From Tetracladium setigerum (Eukaryota > Ascomycota > Leotiomycetes > Helotiales): a DNA stretch of 64,000 nucleotides. The translations under genes and the position numbers were made by a program. How positions within the stretch are numbered: the stretch's first letter is position 1; the number at the start of each line of letters is the position of its first letter. The DNA is taken from the NCBI GenBank assembly GCA_031472005.1, contig PZJY01000002.1, forward strand, positions 1,116,001 through 1,180,000, written 5' to 3'. Under the pieces are notes generated by a model. That model saw nothing but the letters and a program-made list of their open reading frames with translations. It made no database searches and was not told the DNA's origin. Below are positions 47,233 to 58,181 of the stretch, in pieces.

Positions 47233-48252
47233 ACGCCTTCTCCACAGCTGGATTTCCCCTAATGGATACCCTGGCCTTCTCTGACCTGGGAGCATAACGG
47301 AGTCCAAGGACATCTATCTCATCTGTCGAATCTCTTTCCCTCCAAGGCGTTGACGGTCCAAAATCGGGGTCCCAATCTTTCGCTAATCAAACCACATATC
47401 TCCTGCGCTGTGCCGAAGGATTCGTGTCTGTCATTCCAACCCACTTGTAGCAGTTTACGACTCTCGCTCTGTTAATATAACACCCCCCGCCCCCGCCTCA
47501 CGAAAACCCTTTCACTTGTCACAGCTCTCACCACCTCCTTCACATTCCGGCGTCTGGGTCATGTCATAAGAAGGAATTACACTTCGAGATTAATAACTTG
47601 TTTTCTGCCTTCCTCGAACAGCATCGCGTGTTCCTTTTTTCCCTTTTCTAGTCCTCGCACTGTCCGTACACATAAAGATCGCTTCTCGGTCGTTGGGTCT
47701 ACGCAATGGAAAGGACTTATGACAGTTTTCTAGCTTTCTCAATATTCTGGAGCGAAGCAATGGCGAATTGGGTGTGTGAACATAGATGCATGAGACTTGA
47801 AGAAAAGAGGATTTTTCAAGTTTTACAGTTTGGTCAATAGTAAAAATGAATGAAAATTACGGAAATATTTCCAATATTGAATTCGCCCAACCTTGAAAAT
47901 GTGTGTGTAAAATATGATACTACCAGGGTGTCAGGCGTCTCGTGTGGTATGGCCAAGAGATCTTATTGATGCTGTTGAACATTCTAACATCTGATTCCGT
48001 ATCTTGACATGTTACAGTAGGTGAATGTCCTGTTGTGGTGTTGCAATGAGATTCATTAACGCTATTCAACATCTCTCTCTCTCTCTCTCGTAAACCTCTT
48101 GAACTCGCTTCAATTTTACATGGCTTTTTGTCGTAGCTCTCTCTTACAGACATGGAGAGTATCTCTCTCCACCTGGTTGATACGATCTCTCGTTCCTCTC
48201 TTCTCTTCTCTTCTCTTCTCCCCTGTTCCTCTTCCTCTTTCTCTGCTCTCAC
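47233..48252. other. 3' flanks of convergent kinase and p24 genes
   Basis: This is about 1 kb between stop codons of convergent genes. It contains a CT dinucleotide run at 48071-48089 and T/C-rich sequence near 48190-48240. No gene is supported. Confidence 0.5.
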
Positions 48253-49200
48253 TTATGTCAACTTTTGCTTGATGAAGAAGGACCTGAGATGGGAGAGTTG
48301 CCATGTGCAAGTGATGCCCAAAATCAACAACTGTACCAATGACCACTTCACAACTCTTGCATTGGTAGCTTCTGATTGATCTCGGAATTCCGCTTCACGT
48401 TCCTAGAATCTGAGTGTTAGCCACCAATTACTGCCGAGCAAAAATCCACCACCACCAAAATACAATCATAAAAAGGTTAAAACGGGGAGAGAAAGAGAGG
48501 GAGGGAGAGAGGGGGGGCGGCAAAACATACCCGTTGGAAAACCTGTTCCCGTCTAATATCCTGCAAGCGACCATTCAAATCTTTGACCCGCTTCACGATA
48601 TCATCAATCTTGCCCTTGTCCGTACTCTCGATTGCGCTCGTCTCGCCGATGGCCAGATCAAGAGTCAGCTTGATCCCTCCCGTTGGATGCATCGCTGACA
48701 GCCAATTTGGCCGGCCGGAGGTCGAAGAGGGCACGAAGCAGATCTTGTGGTCGCCCGAGTCGGCTGCTGTGAATGTGAAGCGACCTGCTGAGGCGCCTTT
48801 TTGGCTGATTACACGGTGGTCGTTGTCAAATACTTCCTGGAGTTTTGGGTATAGGGTTAGCTTTTGAATTGGTCTCTTCATCTCTCTCTCTCTCTCTAGC
48901 TTTGGGGAAAAGGGGGGGGGGGGGGGGGGGGGGGGGTGGGTTTGGAATTGGGAAAACGGGGAATTGGAACGAGAGGACAGAACGAACATCAACAGAGATA
49001 AAAATATTAAGCCCATCATGCTTTGCCCATCCATTGACATTATCGTCCCATTCTTCGGCCGTGTAGTGTCCAACGACAAGTGTGTCCTTCGGCAGCTCCT
49101 CGAAGAAGCACTTGGGTGTTGTGCCATCAATGTAGAAGTAGAGGGATTGAACTGGTGCGAGGAGCGCGCTGAGGGAGAGGAGGGGGAGTATTGACCGCAT
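48253..49200 (-). CDS. p24/emp24 family cargo receptor of COPII/COPI vesicles
   Basis: p24 proteins cycle between ER and Golgi as cargo receptors and coat-binding proteins. Exons 49200-48988, 48836-48531 and 48402-48253 join across introns of 151 bp and 128 bp to 222 residues. A signal peptide (ILPLLSLSALLAPVQS) is followed by the GOLD domain starting LYFYIDGTTPKCFFEELPKDT, with the paired Cys pattern (CFFEEL...HKICF), then a coiled coil (KIDDIVKRVKDLNGRLQDIRREQ). A membrane helix (WSLVQLLILGITCTWQLSHL) and a short tail FFIKQKLT with aromatic/dibasic-like sorting signals complete it. Exon 1 joins exon 2 as NIFISVDEVFDNDHRV. The KCFFEELP/LVVGHY features favour the alpha-type (Erp1/TMED4-9-like) group. 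The frame is intact. Intron 1 contains a 25-base G run on the plus strand. Confidence 0.88.
48912..48936. repeat. 25-base G homopolymer inside p24 intron 1
   Basis: An uninterrupted run of 25 G lies in the first intron of the p24 gene, next to a CT dinucleotide run at about 48881-48897. On the transcribed RNA it is poly-C. The run length in the assembly is probably approximate. Confidence 0.85.
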
Positions 49201-49688
49201 TTTCGTTTGCTTTGGATTTGATTCGTCTGTCTGGCTGGCAGAGGGAGGTTGTTGTCTTGCTCGAGGTGGGAACTGGAATGGGTGGAGGTTGCGCGAACTA
49301 CCTGGCATATTAATTGTTGATCTGTCTCCTGAAAGTTACATATCACGTGCTGATTGTGGCGGTCCAGGAATCACCCTTTTGGATTTTTGGACTACTTGGA
49401 AAAAATCGTAGAACTTTTTGGATATTCTAATAGCGATCTCTGCATATTCTTTAGTATATTCCCCAAAGCTGGATTCAATTGAAGATTGAAGGCAGGTGGG
49501 ATCTGTTGGTGGAAGCTTTTCTATTTGCCTTGTGAGACCAAACTACAGAATTTAGTGGGTCATCAACCTTCAAGTCTTGAACATCCCCATCGACAACATC
49601 CATCAAAACCGCACGCAACGCGAGTAAATCCATCTACCCTCCGCGTCCATCGAAACTCGCTACTCCTTCGACCTTATACAACTTCATA
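49201..49688. promoter_or_regulatory. Shared promoter of p24 and SWC4 genes
   Basis: This is 488 bp between divergent start codons. No clear TATA box is seen. The SWC4 leader is rich in CA and CAT trinucleotides (CATCGACAACATCCATC). Confidence 0.35.
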
Positions 49689-51365
49689 ATGACGTCCCTC
49701 GATGTGCGCGACATGCTTGACCTGCCGAGCGACTCGTCGCGTACGGCCAAAAAAGTGAAGGTATCAGCACCACGACAAGTTCTCAAAGGCCTCGCGCGCG
49801 AAGTACAAAATCTAAGCGGAGATAATCCAATCGCCATCGTACCAGAAGTTTCGCTCTTCAAGAAGAAGCGCTTTGCGAACCGGAAGCCAGCTGCAAGATG
49901 GGAAGCAAGGCCCTTTACGAACTCGGCGAGAGGAGGCGATGGATTGGTGTTGAAGCACTGGCGAAGGAAGGACGATGCTCCAGCTGGTCAATCAGAAGAT
50001 GCAGATGCTAAACCTGCGCCGGAGGACTCGACGTTCGCAAAGTACAATGTGCAAGTTCATGTTCCGAGTTTTGAGCCGGATCAGTATAAGGAGAGACTTG
50101 AGCATCCGGATTGGACGAGGGAGGAGACTATGTATCTACTGGACACGGTAAAGAATTTTGATTTGAGATGGCCTGTTATCTGGGACCGTTACGAATACAT
50201 CCCAAAGATCGAGGGAGAAGCGAGCCAAGGGTCGATCGTTCCTGTACCCAAATTGCGAACTCTGGAGGATTTGAAGGCACGGTATTATTCGATTGCCGCG
50301 AAGATGATGGCCGTCAATACGCCTCTGGAACGAATGATGGAGGCAGAATTTCAGTTGCACGAACTTATGTTGCAATACAACCCCGCGCAAGAAGCAGCTC
50401 GCAAGGCATATATCGAGAAGATTCTTGCCCGCACGAAGGAAGAGGCTAGGGAGGAGGAAAGTCTACTGCTAGAACTGAAGAGAATCCTAGCGAGATCAGA
50501 GACGTTGAGCGAAGAGCGAAGGGAACTTTACGCGCGACTGGAAGCACCGCCAAGCAGTGGAAATATCGGTATCTACACCTCGAGCCAAGGACTTCAACAA
50601 CTTCTTCAACAACTCATGACCGTGGACAAATCAAAGAAACGGAAGTCAATCATGGGTACCGATGGTGTCAACAGTCCCGCCTCCGCCGGCCCCAGCGGAG
50701 CAAGTCAACAACCCAACTTCGACCGCCGCGACAGCAGCATGCGAGAATCGATATCCGCTCCCAGCGCGCCCACCACCACCACTACCAACAACAAGAAAGG
50801 CCCTCCACCAAACGTTAACGAACGCCGTCAACTCACCAAGGAAGAGGAAGAAATCTACGGTGTTTCCCGTCATGAGCGTCTTACTGCTTCCGGCCCCGCC
50901 TACCGACAAGAACGTCTCAGTAAACCAATCACCAGCAAATCCGCCGTTCAACAGACGAAGATCATCAACGTCCTCAGCGAACTGGAGGTTCCTTCACGAC
51001 TTGTCATGCCTACGGCTGATGTGGGTGAGCAGTGGGAGGGCTTGCTCACTAGTATTCAAGTGCTTTTGGAGGCGAGAAAGACGTCGGATAAGCTGGATAC
51101 GGAAATTGCGATGTATAAGAACTTGAAGGCGGAGAAGGAGGCGAAGGAGAAGATTGCGAAAGGGCTAGTGGAAAGCAAGGCCGCTGAAGGGGGTGGTGAT
51201 GAGGCTGCCACTGCTGAGGTACCTGCTGCTGCTGCTGCTTCTACTGCTGCTAGAGAACCAAGTGCAGCGCCAAGTGCGAGGGAGGCATCGAGTGCTCCTC
51301 ACAAGCGAAGTGCGAGTGTTTTGAGTGCTGTTAGTGATAAGAGCACGAAGAGGCAGAAGAAGTAG
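49689..51365 (+). CDS. SWC4: SWC4/DMAP1 subunit of SWR1 and NuA4 complexes
   Basis: Swc4 (DMAP1, Eaf2) is shared by the SWR1 H2A.Z-exchange complex and the NuA4 histone acetyltransferase in the nucleus. The intronless frame encodes 558 residues, starting MTSLDVRDMLDLPSD. The conserved N-terminal region includes FKKKRFANRKPAARWEARPFTNSAR. The SANT/Myb-like domain (about residues 139-195) includes HPDWTREETMYLLDTVKNFD and WPVIWDRYEY. A helical region with PLERMMEAEFQLHELMLQYN follows, and the C-terminal DMAP1 part (RLVMPTADVGEQWEGLLTSIQVLLEARKT). Fungal-specific low-complexity inserts lie at 325-375 and in the Ala/Ser-rich tail ending KSTKRQKK, which looks like a nuclear signal. The frame is intact. 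Confidence 0.9.
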   Translation: MTSLDVRDMLDLPSDSSRTAKKVKVSAPRQVLKGLAREVQNLSGDNPIAIVPEVSLFKKKRFANRKPAARWEARPFTNSARGGDGLVLKHWRRKDDAPAGQSEDADAKPAPEDSTFAKYNVQVHVPSFEPDQYKERLEHPDWTREETMYLLDTVKNFDLRWPVIWDRYEYIPKIEGEASQGSIVPVPKLRTLEDLKARYYSIAAKMMAVNTPLERMMEAEFQLHELMLQYNPAQEAARKAYIEKILARTKEEAREEESLLLELKRILARSETLSEERRELYARLEAPPSSGNIGIYTSSQGLQQLLQQLMTVDKSKKRKSIMGTDGVNSPASAGPSGASQQPNFDRRDSSMRESISAPSAPTTTTTNNKKGPPPNVNERRQLTKEEEEIYGVSRHERLTASGPAYRQERLSKPITSKSAVQQTKIINVLSELEVPSRLVMPTADVGEQWEGLLTSIQVLLEARKTSDKLDTEIAMYKNLKAEKEAKEKIAKGLVESKAAEGGGDEAATAEVPAAAAASTAAREPSAAPSAREASSAPHKRSASVLSAVSDKSTKRQKK

Positions 51366-54300
51366 ATTTCTTGATTGTTCGCCATGAGTTTTAGAGGGCA
51401 ATACGCTGCAACTGAGCCACCGCATAGCAGGTGCCGTTGACTGAGGAGTGTTAGTATACGTTCTTAATTCAATACCATTCTATAGTTGCAACTCTAGAAT
51501 GTGAAATTTCGAACGTAATACACGCGGGTGTCTGAGGAAGATTACCCATATCGGCTCACGGCCAAATCGACGTCATCTGAGTTTCTCTTCGCACAATTAT
51601 TTACACAAGAATCATGTTGTGTTGTATGGAGATTATGATCTCGATCAATCAACAAGATGATTTGATTTCGCTTTGCAATATGTACATCCTACCGCAGTTT
51701 CCACACACCTCCCCCATACCAGTCCAAGGAATGATGCAAACACTACCCCGAACTACAAGATCTATTTCAGGCGGCCAAAGTGCAAAACAAGTCGTAACCT
51801 CACTCGGCCTTCCTGGCCATCCTATCGGACTCGTACGATCCTCTGCCCCGTGTGGATAATTATCGCCAGAATCCGTGGCGTCCACATGGGCCTGGACACA
51901 CACAGGTCACGCGGCTTTGATTGGAGAGTTTTTGGTTGGAGAGAACGTGACTGAGCGAAGGCGTTGAGATATTGTTCTCTGTTCTTTTGTTCTGTTTGCT
52001 GGTCAGTAATAAGCACAACATGAGAAAAGGGCACGATTGAACATACTCGCCTTCATGACATATGTCCCGTGATTCAGGATAAACGTATTAAACTCTTCCA
52101 CTCATCGTCTCTACTACCTCTTGAACAACCATCTTAAGTCAGTTGGAAGAAGAAGGATCTTTCCGCCTTTCCTCTCGACTAGGTTCTTCGTCTCTTCTCT
52201 TGTACCACTGTCTCTTCCTCAGGGACATACACAAACATTGATTCCGTTCCTTCCATGGCAAACAGCATTGTGATTGCACGACCAATACTGCTGTCGCCGT
52301 TGACGATGAGGGTTTGCCTGTTCAAAGAGCTGTGTAAAGTTGATAGCTGCCATCTGGAGCTGGGGGCTGATAGTTGGCAGGGCCTTGGCAGGGCATATGG
52401 TGCTGTTTACCAGGCATTGACTGGCGAGAGATGGGTACTTTGTGACCCGTGTTTTATGCTTAATAGTATTGAAGTAAATGGGAGACATATTCTTGCCTTT
52501 CTTAGAATGTGGTGTTGATTCCGACATGATATTGACCGTTTTTTAATTTGTTGGCAGTTGATTTTGAGATGCCAGTATTTGTGGGCTTGGAGACTGAACG
52601 GGGAATAGACACACAAATAATCTAAGGAAAGAGAATCCTGAGCCAGGAGATACACCATTCCATCCTTAAATCAGAACTGTCTCGTTGACAGAGAAAACTA
52701 AGTAAACAAAGGAATAAACAGGCAGCTGCGGCTGGACAGGAGGAACTGGAAGTCCACAGCTTATTTCGAAGTATTCGAAGATGGATAGTTGATGAAATGT
52801 TACGCAGAATTTCAATAGGAGATGTACAGCAACAATGATGTCTTCTTAAATAATTTCTTTCGTCTCTCGTCTGTTCAACGTCATGACAAGAAATAAGATT
52901 GGGACCATTCTTCGCTTGGTTTGGGTTTGGGTTGGCGTTTGTGCCGGCGTTGCGCTAGATGAGTAGACTATTTCGACATCATGTCTTCCTCGTCAGGCCA
53001 CTTCTTCTATCCCGCTTAGTTTAATTTTCTTTGAATTAGATATGCGTAGCAGGTTTGCTTTTCGGAATTTTCTTTCTCGCATTTGCTGCTAAGAACTTGT
53101 TAGGCGACAGATGCGGTGGAAACACGGGACTGTGCAGTTGGACTTGGCAATTTTCGAGAATCAAAGAGTGCCTCGACTTTGAAAAGGCCACGCACCTCTC
53201 GCAAAATCATGGTAGGGTTGGAGCTTTCCTCGGCTATGATCTGAATTTCCCGTTCTCGTTTTATCATTTCATTGTCTCAAGAGAACATTTCCAGCAAGTG
53301 GGATCAGATCAGGCAAAAAGTATTGCAAATACATCAAAAATGCCACGAGGAAGACAAGGCCATGAACCTAAGAGTTCCCAATCCTCTTCTACACAGGCTA
53401 TGCGCCGAGAATCATTTTCTTCGTTTGATCTTTTAGTTATAAACCAGTTCGTTTGTACAGTGCCCCGTCTTCTTCCTCCAGATTAAAAGAATTCAGGAAG
53501 CAACACCAAACTTCTATTTCAACTCGATGATACCATCAATATTTTGCGTTACCATTCTCGTGAACTCTATCAATACACAGGCTTCTAATTCAAAGTCCAC
53601 ATGATAACTGTTGGAACTAGGCTCACCATCGCTTGGTTAGTCACCTGTTATCGAACGGAAGATGGGAAGTAGAAGCTGTCGCTACTAGACTTAGGCCTGT
53701 TGTAGCTAGGCGCCTACCTCTCTGTAATATTACTCTTAGGAAGCTCCTACGTCTGCATTTCTTTCACCCTTCTAGGTTGGGAGAGTCAAAAGAAGGGATC
53801 CAAGTGGAGTTTTTGTTTACTTTCTTTGCATTGACTTGGAACGGGCGATGACGCTTCATCAAGAAGCCAGAATGGGTTAAATTTATCTTTGAATGAGCAT
53901 TTGAACTTAGACTAAATTCAAACAAACCACTCATGTTATTCTTTATTCTTCATCCTCACGTAGCTTCTCGATTGCAGTTGCAAGTCATCGATCGAGTCGG
54001 GGGATCTCGCTAGCTGCACAACTTGCTCCAGCGATCATGACCGTTGACTGGCTACAACTGTCACCATCTTCCATGAATTTTATGACTTTGTAGCCTTATG
54101 ACGCTGATGTAACGTTAGTCGCGCACATAGCTAGGTAGGATACCTACCTGCCTGCCTACCTATGTTAAAAAGAATGCATCACGTGACCACTCGGTTGACT
54201 TGAGAATTCGAGCGCCCTGAACTCACTCCCCTTTCTGAGGCACAAAATGGTGACTAGAGAATACTTGAGTAGAGACAAAACTTCAACGGTGCATATTCCT

Positions 54301-55177
54301 CCAATATCATTGCGAGTCGTCGAGGGTATGCGAGATCTCGATGTCAACAACGTCTTTCTCACACCTCCCAGGCCTATGTGACATCAGCCAAGCCAAAGTT
54401 TCAGTCTTGCAACCCAACCAACCAAATCCTGAGTCAAGGAATTTTCGTCAGAGATTCAGAGCAGCCACACATCTCATAGCGGCTGATATCTTTTGTGGCT
54501 CACCGGAATCCTTTCCCACAGTTTCAACCCAATGGTAAACCTGCTTTCAATCCCTGTCGAGCCGTGTTTACATTCCAGCGTCATGCCAAGTATTTACCCG
54601 AACCAAGGTCCCCTCCCCCACGAAAACCTTTGGATACTCCATAGCTCAAGTACCGGTATTTCCAAGTTCTCTGGCGCTTGTCATTGCTTCTCGCTTGCCT
54701 GTTTCATAGGAGGAGGAGTTGTCGCACCAATGAAAGGTGTTGGACGAGTAATACTAAAGTGAGCTTATGACGTCCAAGGCCAGCATTGACCAGCCTCCAA
54801 CATCCACCCATCAAAATCCAGGGTCCTTTCAACATTAACCTGCATTTCCAAATTAAGAAATGATGTTATTCCTTCGTCATAAACCCCTCTATTATCCAAA
54901 CCCCTAGTCAAGCTACGTCGAATCTCACTTCCAAGCCAGAATAACCAGATAAGAGGCCCCTCCTTAATACCCTTCAGATATCTATATAACAAACCCAATG
55001 GACTCCTCAAATCCTATCCTCATTCAGCATCAACAAGCAACCATCTTACCAATACAAACACTTTCAGAGTTTATCTCAAATCATCAACCACCAAACAAAT
55101 CATCCTCAACAATCTCACTACCACCAACGACACCTTCTTCCCCAAACACAAACCAAACAACAACCCAATCAAACAAA
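51366..55177. other. 3.8 kb gene-poor region upstream of the small basic gene
   Basis: No gene is supported. A 143-codon frame ending at 53486 lacks an ATG at its start, and other frames are shorter. The region has the TACCTACC/CCTACCT motif cluster at 54138-54162. A TATA box (TCTATATAAC, 54981-54990) lies about 190 bp before the start codon of the small basic gene, followed by an A/C-rich leader. Confidence 0.5.
54981..54990 (+). promoter_or_regulatory. TATA box of the small basic protein gene
   Basis: TCTATATAAC is a good TATA match. Its distance implies transcription starting near 55010-55020. That is downstream of the in-frame ATG at 54998, and favours the ATG at 55178 as the start of translation. 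Confidence 0.5.
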
Positions 55178-55676
55178 ATGGCATTCACTCGTCGCTCAAA
55201 CGCTACTGTCACCAGGACCTCCAAGCCAACTCTCAGTATGTCTTTCTCTCTTTCTTCTTCTCTTACTCTACAACACATGAACAACAACTAACATTCAAAC
55301 CAGTGACTCGTCTCCGTGGCCGAAACGCCAACTCCCGCACAGTCAAGACAACCACCACCCGTCACCCAGCTGGCCACGCATCCCACCACACAACCGCTGC
55401 TCCAGCTGCTCGTCGCTCAGGATGGGGACGCAGCCGCCGCACTGCTCACACCACCACCCCGGTTGTGCACCACCGACGCAAGACGAGCATTGGAGATAAG
55501 ATCTCCGGTGCCATGTTGAAGCTCAAGGGCTCTCTCACCCACCGCCCAGCTGTCAAGGTATGTTCTTCACCTTACGCTCAATCTTTCCGTGAAAGCAAAA
55601 ACTAATACAACAACAGGCTGCCGGTACCCGCAGAATGCACGGAACTGATGGACGTGGATCTCACCGAGTCTATTAG
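55178..55676 (+). CDS. Small, highly basic uncharacterised protein (123 residues)
   Basis: I recognise this as a small conserved-looking fungal protein but cannot name a family. Exons 55178-55235, 55304-55557 and 55617-55676 use GT-AG introns of 68 and 59 bp and join in frame to 123 residues. The composition is dominated by Arg, Lys, His, Thr and Ala, as in histone-like or RNA-binding tails. The most ordered part is SIGDKISGAMLKLKGSLT, a likely amphipathic helix, and the C terminus is AAGTRRMHGTDGRGSHRVY. The strong TATA box, A/C-rich leader and compact gene suggest high expression. The frame is open for 60 codons upstream to 54998, but that part looks like translated leader. It has no membrane segment or signal peptide. 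Confidence 0.72.
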
Positions 55677-56272
55677 AGTGGTGCATTAACACCAACTCAT
55701 CGGTACCACTTTGGAATTGAAGGCGGAGAATACGCCTTGTACTATCATATGTTAGAAGATACCTCATGATTCATGGCAAGCGATGTTTGGAATTTTGTTT
55801 TGTTTTTCATTTGTACTACATTAGCGATTAAGCGCAGAATTGTAATGACCAATCAAATATATGTCTAAAATAACACATCTTTGACTTTCGTGTCTCGTGT
55901 CTGGAAAAAAACGGTTGTTTTGTGATAAAAAAAAAGTATTGGCCGTCCAAAGGTTGGCGAGTATGCGAGCGAAAGAAAAGTCAGTTGCGAGAATAATTAT
56001 CTCCAGTCGGGATGTAACAGCCATTAGATCCTATATCATGAGCCAAACCCACCAGGAAATGGTGACAAGCAGTAAACAAATAACCCTCTAAGGGAAATCA
56101 TGTTCATCGACCCTCCAATAATGGCCAACCCTCGAAAAATGGTCGACTTCGAATAATAGTCAACCCTCAACCAGCAAAATGGACGTACTCAATAACGCCA
56201 AACCTTCAAATGAAATGCCACTCCGAAAAGCAATCATCACCAAATATCCCAAGTGCAATCGGATAAACCACC

Positions 56273-58181
56273 CTATGATCTCTTCCTGGAAATATTGTAC
56301 TTGGAATCATCCCATGCAAGTTCATCCTCCTCACTTTCTACTCGTTTCAATCCTCTATTGGTCCTGGTTTGCGCAGACTCAAGCTCCTCGTACGGTAGTT
56401 GTTTTGATAGCTCATCCGTCTCAGGTTGCGTGAGAGTGACTCCTCCTCGTTGCCCATTTTGTGAAAGCGAAGACATGGTTGCGGCTGACCTCGTAATTTT
56501 AGAGGGCCTTGTCAACTTATCGGTGCGCTCTTGTCTTTGAATTGTTGTGTTGACATTTCCCTCGCCCAGTCTGCTCGCAGGTGCAACAGGACGACCGTGA
56601 AAACGCTCTGATTGTTACGTAAGAGGTTCAATCAATACGCTGGTATAAGCAGAACCGTCTGCCGGGTATTCATGGTTCACATTCAGTCTTGCTACATCGG
56701 AAGCTGGTCTTAACCTCGCAAAGGATAAATTGCCTGCCCAGTCTTCGTTGTTATCATTCATTCTTCCTGTATCAAATACAGAAGGGCTGGATGCTGGGAC
56801 GTGTCTCAATGTTAATCTACCGTTGTCCTCTGTTGGCTCTAAGCGAAGCCTGGGAGTTGATTGACCAGCGGGGCTGGATGACATCAATCCGTCAATTGTA
56901 TGTTCGTAATCGCCGGCCGTTGGTATTCCATGACGAGGCTGGAGATATGAAGTGTGCTCTTGGCTAAAAGAGTTTGAGACGTTCGTGCGAGTTTTGTTGC
57001 CTCTGATCTTAAGACTTGGAGAACGATTGTCCATGTTTCTCTGTTTGATACCGGCTGACAAAGTCGAGCCTTCAAATGGCGATGACTCGAATGTCTTCTC
57101 GCCGCCCGAGGCTTTTTCCGTACTGCTCATTGGCTTGCGAGGGATAACATTCGACTTCTTCATTTTGGGAGTCTCAATGTTCATGGCTAAAAATCAGTAA
57201 TTAGAACGTGTGGACAAATGAGATCCACGAAAGCATACCTTTATTCATTTCAATGTCCGTCATAGACACAGATGTCTCTTGTAAATAAGACGAATCTCCG
57301 TTTCGACTAGAAATCTCGTTCGCGTTAGGAACAAGTAAGTGCGCATCGTCGCGAAACCCGTCTACCATCTTGTCATCCCGTACTTTGAATGGCTCGTTGA
57401 AAACATTTCTAATTTTCTCTAGCAGCCGACGCTTCTTTAGAACCTGCTCTCCATCGAGGTTTGACTTCTCTCTGTTGAATAGAGACATTAGGGGTTTGTG
57501 CTGAGAGTTGTAATTGTTAGAATAGAGGACCCCAAATCGGCATATATCAAATAAGCTTACCTCGCGTGCCTCCCTTTCCGCCCGTGCTACTCTTCGTTTC
57601 TCGTTGTCTGCTTCCAAGAAATTGACCATTTTCACCACATGGGCTCCTGCATCAAACTTGTAGTCGTTATCTTTTGCAAATGGTCTTATAAGTTCAGGTT
57701 GTGCAATTGCGTCCTCCGGATGAGTAGAGTGTTGTCTGGGGTTTTTGGTTGGAACTGGTATACCAGTAGGCCGATTAAATGGGCGGCTGAAGTTGACAGA
57801 TCGAGGTGAGCTATCGGTATCACATTGATTGCGAGCCGTTCTTGCCTCGGGGTTGGGCTGCACAATTCGGACACTATCACGACTAGGGAATGTGTTAGGA
57901 GTCCGAGGAAGGGGCTTGTCAGCATGAGCCAAGCCTGATACTGGCGACGTAGCTTGTGCGAACGAAGGGCTTGTTGGGAATCGCGTCTGCGACTGGGGAT
58001 GGAGCTCCTCCTCGACATCTTCTCTCATGACAGTACTCTCCAATAACATTCTTGCCACTTGGCTAACGTTGCTACGTTGCTGGAGAGGCAAGCCTTGCTG
58101 CTGATTGCTACTCCTCGCGATCACAGATGTGCTTGCTGATGAAGATTGTCCTGATTCAATTGTCAACTTCTGCAAACACAT
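56273..58181 (-). CDS. Uncharacterised Ser/Pro-rich protein, multi-exon, 5' end uncertain
   Basis: I do not recognise a family. Exons 58169-57561, 57500-57239, 57186-56619 and 56570-56273 are joined by GT-AG introns of 60, 52 and 48 bp and stay in frame. The last intron removes an in-frame TAA. From an ATG at 58181 this gives 582 residues, but that ATG overlaps a good acceptor (GTTTGCAG ending 58170). A further exon 58434-58323, starting MKTYSKKNRSRSSLSSEMR, therefore probably exists; its frame does not match by one base, so another indel is possible. Most of the protein is disordered. The ordered core includes FDAGAHVVKMVNFLEADNEKRRVARAERE and the Lys-rich LKKRRLLEKIRNVFNEPFKV. It ends DDSKYNISRKRS. 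Basic clusters suggest a nuclear protein, which is inference only. Confidence 0.6.

Noticed and set aside
53055..53486. 143-codon open frame upstream of the small basic gene
   Set aside because: Begins at a TTG rather than an ATG and shows no coding signature; a shorter ATG frame at 53340 is not convincing either.
54998..55177. 60-residue N-terminal extension of the small basic protein
   Set aside because: The TATA box is only about 10-20 bp before this ATG, and the translated text (Gln/Thr/Asn/Pro-rich) looks like an A/C-rich untranslated leader.
56571..56630. In-frame TAA stop in the Ser/Pro-rich gene
   Set aside because: It lies in a 48 bp GT-AG intron (56571-56618) whose removal keeps the frame.
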